In this document: positions 40,501 to 55,600 of the stretch, one piece after another
Position numbering within the stretch: the first letter of the stretch is position 1
How the letters are laid out: each line of letters starts with the position of its first letter
From: Sapria himalayana
Taxonomy: Eukaryota > Streptophyta > Magnoliopsida > Malpighiales > Rafflesiaceae
Assembly: GCA_029783825.1 (NCBI GenBank)
Contig: JAREIK010017956.1
Coordinates: forward strand, 1-64,000
Reading direction: 5' to 3'
DNA length: 64,000 nucleotides
Notes under the pieces: generated by a model
Told to the model about the DNA's origin: nothing
The model's database searches: none
The model's input: only the letters and a program-made list of their open reading frames with translations
Position numbers and translations under genes: made by a program

Positions 40501-43500
40501 TTATAACTAAATATTGAATTCACTTTTGAAAAAAAATTTAAAATTATTATATTTACGAAGGTTTATAACCTTTGGAAATATGAAAAAATAATAAAAATAA
40601 ATATTTTGTTATTTTATTTTTTAAATAAATCCTATAAACCACTAAATGCATACACAGTTATATCAGTAAACTCCTAAACCCCATAATGCCTAAATACATA
40701 AATAATTAAACCGTAATATACTACTTAATAATTAATAAATCTAATTTTTATTTCAATTTATTATAATTTTAAATATTCATTTTAATTATTAATTTTTTAT
40801 TTTTATATAAATATTAATTAATAAATAAACTGAGTTAGACAAATATAATTTATTTAAATTATTTTTAATCAAAAAAATATAGATAAACTTTTTAAAATAA
40901 AAAAAAATACAAATCATAAAATTATTATATAGTAATATAAATTGCTTTGCTTCTTAATCATGTTAGGTTTTGTAATCATATTTTAATTGATATCTATCTT
41001 ATTAATAATAGATTATTAATTTATTTTTTGATCATTATTAGAATATTTATCAATAAAATTATTTATGTTGTATTTATATGATATATAAATATAATGATTA
41101 TTATAACTAAATATTGAATTCACTTTTGAAAAAAATTTAAAAATTATTATATTTTCAAAGGTTATAACCTTTCAAAATATCAAAAAATAATAAAAATAAA
41201 TATTTTGTTATTTTATTTTTAAATAAAACCCATAAACCATTAAATACATACACAATTAAATCAGTAAACACCTAAACCTCGTAATACCTAAATACATAAA
41301 CCATTAAACTGCTATATAATACATAATAATTAATAAATCTAATTTTAATTTCAATTTATTATAGTTTTAAATATTCATTTTAATTATTTATTAGTTTATC
41401 TTTATAGAAATATTTATTATAAAATAAATTATGAGTGCGACAAATATTAATTAAATAATTTATTTTTAATCAAAAAAAATATATATGCTTATAAAAGAAG
41501 TAAAAATTTAAAAATTAAAATTATTATCCAGTAATATATTTACTTTAATTTTGGTTCATTTTGGATTTTGTAAATATTTTTAATAAATATTTATCTTATT
41601 ATTATTAGTTTATTAATTTAATTTTTGATCATTATTATAATATCTATCAATAAAATTATTTATATTGAATTTATATCATATATAATTACTAATATTATTA
41701 TAACTAAATATATTATTCACATTTCAAAAAATTTAAATATTATTATATTTTCAAAGGTTATAACCTATGAAAATGAGAAAAAATAACAAAAATTTTTTTT
41801 CGTTATTTTATTGATTAAATAAAACCCTATAAACCACTAAATGCCTAAAAACCTAAATTGCTAAACTCCTTAAATACAAAATCTCCTAAATACTTAAACC
41901 ATTAAACTAGTATACATTAATAATAAATCTTAAATATCATTTTAATTTTTATTCAGTATAATTTTAAATTTTTATTTTAATTAATTTTCAGTTTATTTTT
42001 ATAGAAATATTAAATACAAATAAATTATTAGTAAGACAGATCTAATTTAAATTAGACCGGTATACCCTAAATAATAAATAATAAATCTCATTTTTTTAAT
42101 TATAATTTTAAATATTCATTTTAATTATTTATTTGTTTATTTTTATATAAATATTAATTACAAAATAATTTATGATAAACATTTTAAAAGAAAAAAAAAT
42201 TCAAAACAAAAAATTATTATATAGTAATAATTTTTGTTTTGCTTCTGAATCATTTTAGGTTTTGTAAATATATTTTAATTGATATCTATCTTATTAATAA
42301 TAGATTATTAAGTTATTTTTTCATCATTATAAGAATATTTATCGATAAAAATGTTTATATTGAATTTATATGATATATAAATATAATGATTATTATAACT
42401 AAATATTGTATTCTATTTTGAAAAAAATTTTAAAATTATTATATTTTCAAAGGTTATAACCTTTGAAACTGTGAAAAAATAAAAAAAAAATTTTTCTTTA
42501 TTATTCTATTGTTTAAATAAAACCTATACACCACTAAATGCCTAAGCTTTTAAATCACTAAACTACAAAATCCTGATACCCCTATATAGATAATCCTTTA
42601 AATCGGTATACCCTAAATATTATTTAATAAATTTCATTTTTATATTTTTTCATTATAATTTAAAAAATTTATTTTGATTGTTTAGTGTTTTATTTTTATA
42701 TATGTATTAATTATAAAATAAATTATGATTTAAAAATTTAATTTATAAAAATTATTTTTCATCAAAAAATTGATAAGCTTATAAAAAGAATAAAAATTTA
42801 AAAACAAATAATTATTATTTAGTAATATATTTTGCTTTCATTTTGAATCTTTTTAGGTTTTGATATTATATTTTAAGTAATATCAATCATATTCATAATA
42901 GATTTTTAATTTATTTTTTGATAATTATTAGAATATCTATCAATAAAATTGTTTATATTGAATTTATATGATATATAATAATAATTATTATTATAAATAA
43001 ATATTGTATTCACTTTTGAAAAAAATTTAAAAATTATTATATTTTCAAAGGTTATAATCTTAAAAAATAATAAAAAATAATAAAAATAAATTTTTTGTTA
43101 TTTTATTTTTTAAATAAAACCTATAGACCATTAAATGCTTACTTACATAAATTAGTAAGCTCATAGACCCCGAAACCCCTAAATACATTATTTAAAAATT
43201 AAATTTCGAGTGAGTCAAATATTATTTAAATAATTTAATTTTAATCAAAAAATATATAAGCTTATAAAAAGAAGGATAAATTTAAAAATTAAATATTATT
43301 ATATATTAATATATTTTGATTTGATTTTGAAGCATTTTGTTTTATTTAAATATATTTTAATTAATATTTATATTATTAATAATAGTTTATTAATTTAATT
43401 TATGTTCATTATTATAATATCTATCATTAAAATTGTTTATATTGAATTTATATGATATATAATTAGTAAGATTGATATAATTATACATAGTATTCACATT

Positions 43501-45403
43501 TCAAAAAATTTTAAAAATTATTTTATTTTTAAAGTTTATAACCTTTGAAAATCAGTAAAAATCTAAAAAATAAATTTTTTAATTTTATTATATAAATAAA
43601 ACCTATAAACCACTAAATACTTAAAAACATAAATTGATAAACTCCTAAATGACAAAACTCCTAAATAATCAAACCATTAAACTTGTATACCACATATAAT
43701 AAATAATAAATCTCATTTTAATTGGTATTCATTATAATTTTAAATATTCATTTTAATTATTTATTAGTTTATTTGTTATAGAAATATTAATTACAAAATA
43801 AATAATGAGCGAGACAACTATAATTTTAATAATTTATTTTTAATCAAAGAAAAAATATAAGCTTATAAAAAAAAGTAAAAATTTAAAAACAAAAAATTAT
43901 TATTTAGTAATATATTTTACTTTGATTTTGAATCATTATATATAAGTTTTGCAATTATTTTTTAATTGCTATCAATCTTATTAAGAATAGTTTATTAATT
44001 TATTATTTGATCAATTTTATAATATCTAACAATAAAATTACTTATATTGAATTTAAATGTCTTATAATTATTAAGATTATTATAACTAAATATTATATTT
44101 ACATTTGAAAAAAATTTAAAAATTATTATATTTTCAAAGGTTATAACCTTCAAAAATGATAAAAAATCACAAAATTATTTTTTTTATTATTTTATTATTT
44201 AATTAAAACTTATAAACCACTAAATGCCTAAACATATAAATCTCTAGACTCCTAAACCCAAAAACCCCCTAAATACTTAAACCATTAAACCTACATAACC
44301 TTAATAATAAATAATAAATCTCATTTTTATTTGTTTTCATTATAATTTTAAATATTCATTTTAATTATTTTTTAGTTTATTTTTATAGAAATATTAATTA
44401 CAAAATAAATAATGAGTGAGACATATATAATTTAAATATATTATTTTTTATGAAATAAAATATAATCTTATAAAAATAAACAAAATTTCAAAAATTTAAA
44501 ATTTTATTTAGTAATATAATTTTACTTTGATTTTGAATTCTTTTGGGTTCTGCAAATATATTTTAATTAAAATCTATCTTATTAAGAATAGTTTATTAAT
44601 TTATTTTTTGATCATCAAAATAATATATATTAATAAAATTTTTTATATTGAATTTACATCAAATATAATTATTAAGATTATTATAACTAAGTATTGTATT
44701 CATATTTTAGAACTATTAAAAAATTATTATATTTTCCAAGGTTATAAGCTTTGAAAATCACGAAAATTCATAAAAATAAATTTTTTGTTATTTCATTGAT
44801 TAAATAAAACCTATATATAAATAAATAAAACCTAAATGTGTAAACATATAAATCAATAAATTCATTAACCCAAAAACAACAATAAACTTAAACCATTAAA
44901 TAGATATACCCTAAATAATTAATCATAAATCTTTTTTTTATTAGTATTCATTATAATTCTACATATACATTTTAATATTTTATTAGTTTATTTTTATAGA
45001 AATATAAATTAAAAAATAAATTAATAGTTAGAAAAATATAATTTAAATAATTTATTTTTCATCAAAAAATATATATGCTTATAAATGGATACAAAAATTT
45101 AAAAATTTAAAATTAATATTTAGTAAAATATTTCACTTTGATTTTGAATTATTTTAGGTTTTGTAAATATATTTTAAACAATATTTATCTTATTAATAAT
45201 TGTTTATTAATCTTTTGTATGATCATTATTATAATATATATCAATATAATTGTTTATATTGAATTTACATGATATATAATTATTAAGATTATCATAACTA
45301 AATATAGTATTCACATTTTAAAAAAAATTTAAAAACTGTTATAGTTTCAAAGGTTATATTAAATTTTTTATTATTTTATTTTTTAAATAAAACCTATAAA
45401 CCA

Positions 45404-45411
45404 CTAAATGC
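45404..45411. repeat. target-site duplication of hAT copy A, left
   Basis: CTAAATGC directly before the element end, identical to 49102-49109. An 8-bp duplication is the hallmark of hAT insertion. The sequence is part of the octamer block of a reverse monomer. Confidence 0.95.
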
Positions 45412-48400
45412 TAGGGGTGCTCATGGGATGGAACGAGATGGGGATTACAAATCTCTAGTCCCTTCCCACACTTCGGATATTTTTTTTGAAGATCGAGACC
45501 CATCCCATAGTTTGAAAATATCTGGACGGGATGGGATGGAGATCAGGGATTTTGGGTAGGATAAAACAGTTTCAGGACAGAATGGAGTACGGACGTTTTT
45601 TTTTAATTTATTTTTTTCAAACCGGGCAAGTTAGTTCACGTCAAAACCTTTTGTTGTACCATTTATCATTCCTTCGTTATGTATCTTTCAAACTCAAATA
45701 GGGCTAATTTTGTTTTGTCAAATAGGCTGAATACCGCAAACGAGTTCCATTACCTTGTCAAAAGCTTTGATGTGCAGAAAAGGATAGAAATGTTAAATAG
45801 AATGGGACTAAGTTGTGTGCTTAATTTAGTTCTTTATTTTGTCACAAGTTGGCTTTGTTCAGCCGAGTGAAAGTTAACCATAATAGCAATACTACATTTT
45901 TTAAACAATTACTTAAAATATTAAGTAATAGCTAAAGATGACCACAAACATTGGTAACAGCGATTACTACTTAAGTAATTGCTAAAATTAGGCAGCTTAA
46001 TATAACAAAAAAAATACAACTAATAACAACCATAATAATAATCATTTCAATGGTCCGTTCACGGAACAGCAACGAAAATACAAACCCAATTAATTATCTC
46101 TTCTACAACTCCTCCCTTTTCTTTCTCCACTGTAGAAGGACAACCAAAGATGAAAACGTGTTAATCATGTAGACATAAATTTCTAAGATGAAAGAGTAAT
46201 AAAAAAACAAAATATAACCTTATAAAATTTAATACACCCATTCCAAATTTAGTTGGCCAACTATAGTCGGAAGAATATTTGGATCATGAGACCCCTCTAA
46301 AAATTGTAATTGAACCATATTTTTATTAAATTGAATGAATAAAATAAGTAAAAGTGAAATTAAAATTAACAAGATTTGTATACTAAGCTGATTCATTATC
46401 ATCAAAGTCTTGAACTAATTCTTCAATTTCAATAATTTTGTTTGAGCTTCTCAACCAATCTTGTAGACATATGAGAACTTCAGCTGTAATATGTGTTAAA
46501 GAACTCCTATATTTTTCAAAAGTTCTCCCCCCATTGCTAAATGTAGATTCATAGGCCATAGAAGATCCTTGGATAGAAAATACATCCTTTGCTACATTTT
46601 CCAAAGAAGGATACCTAACCTCATTTACCATCCTCCAGTTTAGAAGATCAAAATCAATTCTATTTTTTCAAGTTTGTCCTCCAAGTACCTATCCAACTCT
46701 TCCAAAGCCGCAACTTCTTGTTCTTTCTCCAATTCAACAAAAAAAATTATCAACATAAGTATCACTACCATCAAAGAAATCATAATATTTCTTTGACACA
46801 GTAGAAGAGAAATCATCTTCTTTTGATTCATCTTCATTTAAATCTTTATAATCATCCATCATCTCATTTAAAGCATTTATAACCTTTTTCACCCAATTTT
46901 TAGCCAATTCCTCTCCATAATGCTAAGTGTACTTAACCTTGAGATATTTGAGCTTATATCTAGGATCCAATACTACTGCTACAAAAAGCATTATATTTGT
47001 TGACTGAGGAGAACCCCAATATTTGTTGAATTTATGCCTCATTTTTATCCCCATTTCAGACACCATTGTATCTCTTCTATTTTCACAAAGCTCAATTTTT
47101 TTCAAAATTCGAATAATCTGAGGAAAACAAACACTAGAGGTAGAATATTATGAGCCAGAAAATTTACAAGTTCCCTCATAAAATGTGTTCAAGAAACGAG
47201 CCAAAATTTTGGCATTTTTTCAGTCTCTCTCAGTTGGAACGTTTGAACCAAACTGCTTCAAAAACCTTTTGTCTTTGTCCTCCAACTTAACAAATTCTTT
47301 TTGATATTTTATATCAGTTTGTAGCATCAAATAAGTTGAATTCCATCTTGTAGGACAATCTAATTGCAATGAAGATCCATATGTCAAGTTTGCTTCTTCA
47401 ACACATAATTTAAACATATCTAATCTTTTAGGACTGCTCCTCACATATTTCACCACACCTCTAATTTTTTGAATAGCACCCTCAACTACTGCAATTCCAT
47501 CTCTCACAATTAAGTTTAGGATATGAGCACAACATCTCATATGAAAATGCTCGCCTCTCAAAGGTACAACACTTTTCTTCACAAGCCTCTTTTTCAATTG
47601 TTCAACTACAACATCATTATTTGATGCATTGTCAACAGTAATGAACATCAAATTTCTCAAACCCCAATCATTCATGCAAAACTCAATAGCATTTCTAATA
47701 TTAACCCAGAATGACTTTTAATTACACAAAAGTTAAAAAGCCTTTTATGCATATTCTATTGAGAATCAATGAAATGAACAGTCAAACATATATAAGACAA
47801 ATTCTGAATGCTAGTCCAAGTGTCAGCAGTCAATGAAACTATACAACAATTATATGATATGCTATCAAATAATTTCTTCTTTTCCTTCACAAACAAAGAA
47901 AAACAATCCCTCAATATAGAGTACCTAGATGGAATATTAAATTGAGGCACACTAACTTCACAAAACTCCTTAAACTCATCCCTCTCACCAAAACAAAAAG
48001 GCAATTCATCTTTTATGATCATTTTCACCAAAGCATCCCTAACTAGTTGTTGATCAAATTGTCAACAAGTTAATCTGTTATCCTCTGAACTAGTACCTTT
48101 AGTGAAACTCAACAAAGATTGTGACTTGTCTTTACCTTTGTGAGCTTCTATTATTTCTTTTTTGTGTGGAAATTTCATACAAGTCTTTCTAAAGTATTTC
48201 CATAAACCCGAAGTACCTTGATCACTTTTTGCCAAGTATTCTTTCCTACATCATATACAAGATGCCCTACCAGTTTCATTTCTCTCTGAATCAACTAATA
48301 TCTCATAAGTTTACCAAACAGCAGACTTATACTTTTTATGAGCTTGAGGTTCAGATGTACCTTGATTTTCTTTTACAATTGTAATTGAAGAACCTGCCGT

Positions 48401-49101
48401 AACAATAAGAGGGTTCGTGAAAGGATGATAATTAGATTTACTAGTACTTTGATCATTTGAGAGGTGATCATCTTCAATTTATTGAATTTTTCGTTTACCG
48501 CTGGATTGTGCCATCTGTATTGCCATTAATTAATATGATATGTTAAGCATAAATACATATAAATATTTCAAACAAGCAAGCTCTACAAAACTGATTGTAA
48601 CACATTCGGCCCACTCATTCGGCCCAACCACAACAAAACAACCAATACTCAACAAAAATGACTGAGACATATAATAATAATAATTAATCACTCAATTCTT
48701 GTCAGAAAAACAAACTAAACGGCTAGTGGCATCTGAGACACGGTGGAGGCAACCTGAAGTGCGACGGACAATGGCTGGAACTAACTGAACATGCCTGGAA
48801 TGGCATGAGGTAGCCTGGAATTCGTCGAACAGCAATAGGTGCGTCGGAATTGGATAGGCAGTAGCGGAATTGGTGGCATCTTCATGTTATATATATATAT
48901 TCATGGTTCTAGTATCGGTTTTTTAGGATGGGATGGTTCTCGGGATGGATATTGATAAAGATCCGGAACCATCCCAAAAGATAAAATATGTGAAAGAACG
49001 GGACGGGAAAAGTCAAAGTCAGCGGATTTTCTCAGTCCTGATTCTTTCGGGACAAGTCTTCGCGTTGGATCATGAATCTCCGAGTCCCGTGAGCAGCCCT
49101 A
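45412..49101 (-). mobile_element. hAT-family DNA transposon relic, copy A (3690 bp)
   Basis: A complete but decayed hAT element bounded by perfect 8-bp duplications (CTAAATGC). The 17-bp terminal inverted repeats match at 15 positions: TAGGGGTGCTCATGGGA at the left, and TAGGGCTGCTCACGGGA as the complement of the right end. Both subterminal regions are rich in GGGATGG/CCCATCC words (45425-45545 and 48926-48985), candidate transposase-binding repeats. The coding strand is minus, with the transposase relic at 46383-48526. The composition is clearly less AT-rich than the satellite. Copy B at 58481-62641 is about 92% identical by eye and, once its nested LTR is removed, only about 13 bp longer. 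It inserted within an octamer block. Confidence 0.95.
46383..48526 (-). pseudogene. hAT transposase pseudogene, copy A
   Basis: Relic of a cut-and-paste transposase. Minus-strand starts at 48526 or 48514 (MAQSSGKRKIQ) are followed by TAA at codon 12, counted from 48514. Then come a degenerate BED finger (C-x2-C visible, stop in place of W between the cysteines, Y where the first zinc His is expected in LWKYFRKTC) and the first catalytic Asp in SLTADTWTS (48031-47756). The second Asp is in FITVDNASNND and the CPTRWNSTY motif lies in 47675-47220. A DUF4413-like piece (KFNKYWG..LDPRYKLKYLKVKY) is at 47105-46923, an acidic linker at 46837-46640, and the C-terminal hAT dimerisation region (YPSLENVAKDV..AYESTFSNGGR..ICLQDWLRSS, with catalytic Glu) at 46631-46383. 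Several stops and frameshifts separate these pieces, so no active enzyme is possible. Confidence 0.9.
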
Positions 49102-49109
49102 CTAAATGC
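49102..49109. repeat. target-site duplication of hAT copy A, right
   Basis: CTAAATGC, identical to 45404-45411. The following ATATAATGTTAAATCAG continues the interrupted reverse monomer. Confidence 0.95.
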
Positions 49110-52100
49110 ATATAATGTTAAATCAGTAAACTCCTAAACCCCGTAATGCCTAAATACATAAACCATTAAACCACTAAATACTACTTAATAATTAATAAAT
49201 CTAATTTTTATTGCTATATATTATATTTTTAAATATTCGTTTTAATTATTTATTAGTGTATTTATTTAGAAATATTTACAAAATAAATTATGAGTGGGAT
49301 AAATATCATTTAAAATATATATTATTTATCTAATAAAAATATACGCTTATAAAAGAAGTATAAATTTAAAAATTAAAAATTATTATCAAGTAATATAAGT
49401 TACTTAAATTTTGAATCAATTTGGGTTTTGTAAATATTTTTTAATTAATATCTATCTTAATATTAATAGTTAATAAATTTAATTTTTGATCATTATTATA
49501 ATATCTATCAATAAAATTATATATATTAAATTTATATGATATATAATTATTAATAATATTATAACAAAATATTGTATTAAAATTTCAATAAATTTTAAAT
49601 ATTATTATATTTTCAAATGTTATAACCTATGAAAATGATAAAAAATTATATAAATTTTTTTTGTTATTTTATTTTTTAAAATAAAACCTATAAATCACTA
49701 AAAGCCAAAAAACATAAATCGCTAAACTCCTAACGACAAAACCTCTAAATATTTAAATCATTAAACCGGTGTACATTAATAATAAGTCATAAATTTCATT
49801 TTAATTTTTATTCAGTATAATTTTAGATTGTTTTTCTAATTATTTATCAATTTATTTTATAGAAATATAAATAACAAAATAAATTATTAGTGAGACAGAT
49901 CTAATTAAAATAAAACCGGTATACCTAAATAATAAATAATAAATAATAAATCTCATTCTTTTTTTATTATAATTTTAAATATTCATTTTAATTATTTATT
50001 TATTTATTTAAATATAAATATTAATTACAAAATAAATTGAGTTATGCAAAAATAATTTATATAAATTATTTTTCATCAAAAAATTATTGATAAACTTTTT
50101 AAAAGAAAAAAAAAATTTCAAAATAAAAAATTATTATATAGTAATATATTTTGCTTTTCTTCTTAATAATTTTAGGTTTTGTAATTATATTTTAATTGAT
50201 ATCTATCTTATTAATAATAGATTATTAATTTATTTTTTGATTATTATTAGAATATTTATCACTAAAATTGTTTATATTGAATTTATATGATATATAAATA
50301 TATTGATTATTATAACTAAATATTGAATTCACATTTAAAAAAAATTTAAAAATTATTATAATTTCAAAGGTTATAACCTTTGAAAATATCAAAAAATAAA
50401 AAAATAAATTTTTTATTATTTTATTTTTTTAATAAAACCTATAAACCACTAAATGCATACACGCTTAAATCAGTAAACTCCTAAACCTCTTAATGCCTAA
50501 ATACATAAACTATTAAACCACTATATACAACTTAATAATAATTACTTTAATATTGAATTTTAATTACTAAATTAAATTTTGAGAGCGACATATATATTTT
50601 AATTACTTTGTTTTTAATCAAAAAAAATATATGCTTATAAAAGAAGTAAAAATTTAAAAATTAAAAATTATTATCTAGTAATATATTTTACTTTAATATT
50701 GAATCAATTTGGGTTTAGTAAATATTTTTTAATTAATATCAATCTTTTTAGTAATAGTTTATTAATTTAAATTTTGATCATTATTATATTATCTATCAAT
50801 AAAATTGTTTATATTGAATTTATATCATATATAAATATTAATAATATTATAACTAAATATTGTATTCACATTTCAAAAAATTTTAAATAGTATTATATTT
50901 TCAAAGGTTATAACCTATGAAAATGAAAAAAAAGTACAAATTTTATTTTTGTTATTTTATCGTTTAAATAAAATCTATAAACCATTAAATGCCTAAAAAC
51001 ATAAAATGCTAAACTCCTAAATGACAAAACATTTAAATACTTAAACTATTAAACAGGTGTACATTAATAAAAGATCATAAATCTTAATTTAATTTTTATT
51101 TAGTATATTTTAAAATTTTTATTTTAATTATTTATCAGTTTTTTTATACAAATATTAATAACAAAATAAATTATTAGTGAGACATATCTAATTTAAATAA
51201 TTTATTTTTAATCAAAAAAAATATATATCTTTATAAAAAGAGGCAAAATTTTAAAAACAAAAATTAATTATTTAGAAATATATATTATTTTTATTTTGAA
51301 TCATTTTAGATTTTGCAATTATATTTTAATTTATATCATTATTTTTAATAATAGTTTATTAATTTTTTATTGATCATTATTATAATATCTATTAATAAAA
51401 TTATATATATTGAGTTTACATTATATATAATTATTAAGATTTTTATTACTGAATATTATATTTACATTTAAAAAAAATTAAAAATTATTATAATTTCAAA
51501 GGTTATAAACTTCAAAAATTAAAAAAAATCAAAAAAATAAATTTTTTATTTTTTCATTCTTTTAATAAAAACTATAAATCTCTAAAGGTCTAAACACTTA
51601 AATCACTAAACCCCAAAACACCTAAATACTTAAACCATAAACTAGTATATCCTGAATAATAAATAATAAATCTTTATTTTATTTGTTTTCATTATAATTT
51701 TAAATATTCATTTTAATTATTTATTAGTTTATTTTTATAGAATTATAAATTAAAAATAAATTATGGGGAAGACAGATATAATTTAAATAAATAACTTTTA
51801 ATTAAAAAAATATAAACTTATAAAAAGAAGCAAAACATTAAAGAAATTATTATTTAGTAATATATTTTATTTTGATTTTGAATAAATTTATGTTTTGCAA
51901 ATATATTTTAAATAATATCTTTCTTTTTAATTATAGTTTATTAATTTATTTTTTGATCATTAATATAATATCTATCAATATAATTGTTTATATTGAATTT
52001 ACATGATATATAATTATTAAGATCATCATAACTAAATATAGTATTCACATATTAAAAAAATATAAAAATTGTTATATTTTCAAAGGTTATTATAACCTTC

Positions 52101-52637
52101 AAAAATGATTAAAAATAAAAAATATAAATTTTTTGTTATATAATTGTTTAAATAAAACTTATAAACCATTAAATGTCTAAATACATAAATCTCTAAACCC
52201 CTAAACCCAGAAGCCCCTAAATACTTAAACCTTTAAACTCATAAACCTTAAATATAATTTAAATAATTTATATAAATATTAATTACAAAATAAATTATGA
52301 GAGATACAAATATAATTTAAATAATATATTTTTTATCAAAAAAATATATAAGCTAATAAAATGATACAAAAACTAAAAAAATTATTTTTAGTAATAAATT
52401 TTACTTTGATTTTGAATCATTTTAGGGTTTTTAATTATATTTTAATTTATATGTATCATATTAATAATAGTTTATTAATTTTTTTTATAATTGATATAAT
52501 ATCTATCAATAAAATTGTTTATATTTTGTTAATATTATATATAGTTATAATAATTATTATTACTAAATATTGTATAAACATTTTTAAAAAATTTTAAAAT
52601 TATTATATTTTCAAATGTTATAACATTTGAAAATTTG
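49110..52637 (-). repeat. AT-rich 595-bp satellite, reverse block after hAT A
   Basis: Reverse monomers with cores at about 49619, 50369, 50906, 51501, 52085 and 52618. The intervals are 750 (long subtype), 537, 595, 584 and 533 bp. The signatures follow the higher-order order: CCCCGTAATGCC, GACAAAACCTC (long), CCTCTTAATGCC, GACAAAACATTT, CCCCAAAACACC, GAAGCCCC. The first monomer shares private variants with the one left of hAT copy B. The block ends at a strand switch at about 52637. Confidence 0.9.
52607..52634. repeat. 28-bp palindromic core, symmetric variant, at a strand switch
   Basis: A perfect 28-bp palindrome with arms TTTTCAAATG/CATTTGAAAA around TTATAA. The common core has GG/CC where this one has TG/CA, so both arms changed together. 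It is the last core of the reverse block and lies within a few bases of the reverse-to-forward switch. Other members of this subtype (30481, 32989, 3254) have lost the symmetry. Confidence 0.85.
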
Positions 52638-55600
52638 TCAAATAAACTGATAAATAAATTTTAAATTACTATAATAATTTTTTGTCATTTTCATAGGTTA
52701 TAACCTTTGAAAATATAATAATATTTAACATTTTTTGAAAAGTGAATACAATATTTAGTTATAATAATTTTAATTATTATATATCATATAAATTCAAAAT
52801 AAACAATTTTATTGATAGATATTATAATAATTATCAAAAATTAAGTTAATAAACTATTAATAAAAAGATTAATATTAATTAAAAAATATTTACAAATCCC
52901 AAATTGATTCAAAATTAAAGAAAAATTATTATTGGATAATAATTTTTAATTTTTTAATATTTATTTCTTTAATAACGTATATATTTTTTTGATTAAAAAT
53001 AAATTATTTAAATTATATTTGTCGCACTCATAATTTATTTTGTAAGAAATATTTCTATAAAAATAAACTTATAAATAATTAAAATGAATATTTAAAATAA
53101 TAATAAATTGAAAAAAAAATTAGATTTCTTAATTAATAAGTAGCATATAGCGGTTTAATGGTTTATGTATTTAGGCATTACGAACTTTATGAGTTTACTG
53201 ATTTAACTGTGTATGCAATTAGTGGTTTATAGGTTTTATTTAAAAATTAAAATAACAAAATATTTTTAGTTATTATTTTTTTATATTTTCCAAGGTTATA
53301 ACCTTTGAAAATAAAATAATTTTGAAAATTTTTTGAAATGTGAATACTATGTATAATTATATTAATCTTACTAATTATATATCATATAAATTCAATATAT
53401 ACAATATTAATGATAGATATTATTATAATGATCAAAAATTAAATTAATAAATGAATATTAATAAAATAAATATTAATTGAAATATATTTACATAACACAA
53501 AATGATTCAAAATCAAATCAAATTATATTACTAAATAATAATATTTAATTTTTAAATTTTTTTTTCATTTTATAAGCTTATTTTTATTTGATTAAAAATA
53601 AATAATTTAAATAATCTTTGTCTCACTCAAAATTTATTTTATAATTAATTTTTCTAAAAAATTAAAATATAAATAATTAAAATGAATATTAATAAATAGA
53701 AATAAAAATGAGATTTATTATTTTTTAAGTAGTATATAGATGTTAAAATCTTTATGTATTTAGGGGTTTATGAGGTTACTAATTTAAGTAAATAAGCATT
53801 TAATGGTCTATAGGTTTTATTTAAAAAATAAAATAACTAAAAATTTATTTTTATTATTTATTCTCATTTTTTAAAATTATAACCTTTAAAAATATAATAA
53901 TTTTTAAATTCATTTCAAAAGTGAATACAATATTTATTAATAATAATCATAATAATTATATATCATATAAATTCAATTTAAACAATTTTATTGATAGATA
54001 TTATAATAATTATCAAAAAATAAATTAAAAATCAATTATGAATATAATATCAAAACATAAAATCATTCAAAATTAAAGCAAAATATATTACTAAAAAATA
54101 ATAATTTGTTTTTAAATTTTTATTCTTTTTATAAGCTTATCAATTTTTTGATTAAAAATATTTTTTATAAATTATATTTTTAACTCATAATTTATTTTAT
54201 AATTAATACATATATAAAAATAAAAAACTAAACAATCAAAATGAATTTTTTAAATTATAATGAAAACAAATAAAAATAAAATTTATTAATTATTATTTAG
54301 GGTATACCTATTTAAAGGATTATCTATATAGAGGTATCAGAATTTTGTAGTTTAGTGATTTACATTCTTAGGCATTTAGTGGTGTATAGGTTTTATTTAA
54401 ACAATAGAATAACAAAGAAAAAATATATCTTTTTTATTTTTTCACATTTTCCAAGGTTTTAACCATTGAAAATATAATAATTTTAAAAATTTTTTTCAAA
54501 AGTGAATACAATATTTAGTTATAATAATCATTATATTTATATATCATATAAATTCAATATAAACATTTTTATTGATAAATATTCTAATAATGATGAAAAA
54601 ATAACTTAATAATCTATTATTAATAAGGTAGATATCAATTAAAATATATTTACAAAACCTAAAATGATTCAGAAGCAAAGCAAAATATATTACAATACAA
54701 TAAGTTTTTGTTTTAACATTTTTTTTCTTTTAAAAATTTATCTATAATTTTTTGATGAAAAATAATTTATATAAATTATATTTGTGTAACTCATAAATTA
54801 TTTTGGAATTATTATTTATATAAAAATAAATAAATAAATAATTAAATTGAATATTTAAAATTATAATGAAAAAAATAAAAATGAGATTTATTAATTATTA
54901 TTTATTATTTAGGATATACATGTTTAAAAAATTTATCTATTCAGGATTTTCGAGATTCAGAAGTTATTGATTTAAGTATTTAGGCATTTAATGGTTTATA
55001 GGTTTTATTTAAACAATTAAATAACAAAAAAATTATTTTTGATTTTTCTTCAAATTTTGAAAGGTTATAACATTTGAAAATATAATAATTTTTAAATTTT
55101 TTAAAAATGTGAATATAATATTTAGTAAAAATAAATATTATAACTATATATAATATAAACTAAATATAAACAATTTTATTGATAGATATGATATCAATTA
55201 ACAAAAATTAAATTAATAAACTATTATTAATATGAGAGATATAAATTAAAATATAATTAAAAAACCTAAAATTATTCAAAATCAAAGTAAAATTTATTAC
55301 TAAATAATAATTTTTTTTCCTTTTTGCATCATTTTATAATCTTATATGTTTTTTTATGAAAATTATATTATTTAAATTAAATTTATATCACTCATAATTT
55401 ATTTTGTAATTAATATTTCTATAAATTATTTAAATTATATTTAAGGTTTATGAGTTTAAAGGTTAAAGTATTTAGGGGCTTCGGGGGTTAGGAGTTTAGA
55501 TATTTATGTATTTAGGCATTTAATGGTTTATAAGTTTTATTTAAACAATGATATAACAAAAAATTTATTTTTGTTATTTTTTCTCATTTTTGAAGGTTAT

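Larger units (their letters stand above)
28436..45403 (-). repeat. AT-rich 595-bp satellite, long reverse block (about 17 kb)
   Basis: Reverse monomers with cores at about 28710, 29305, 29954, 30481, 31545, 32456, 32989, 33584, 34182, 34777, 35515, 36111, 36707, 38013, 38616, 39203, 39800, 40560, 41160, 41756, 42452, 43050, 43533, 44139, 44740 and 45352. Most intervals are 595-606 bp. About 527-533 bp marks the short subtype; 738 and 760 bp mark the long subtype. Cores are missing near 31010 and 32030 through deletion joints. The last monomer is interrupted in its octamer block by hAT copy A. Confidence 0.93.
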
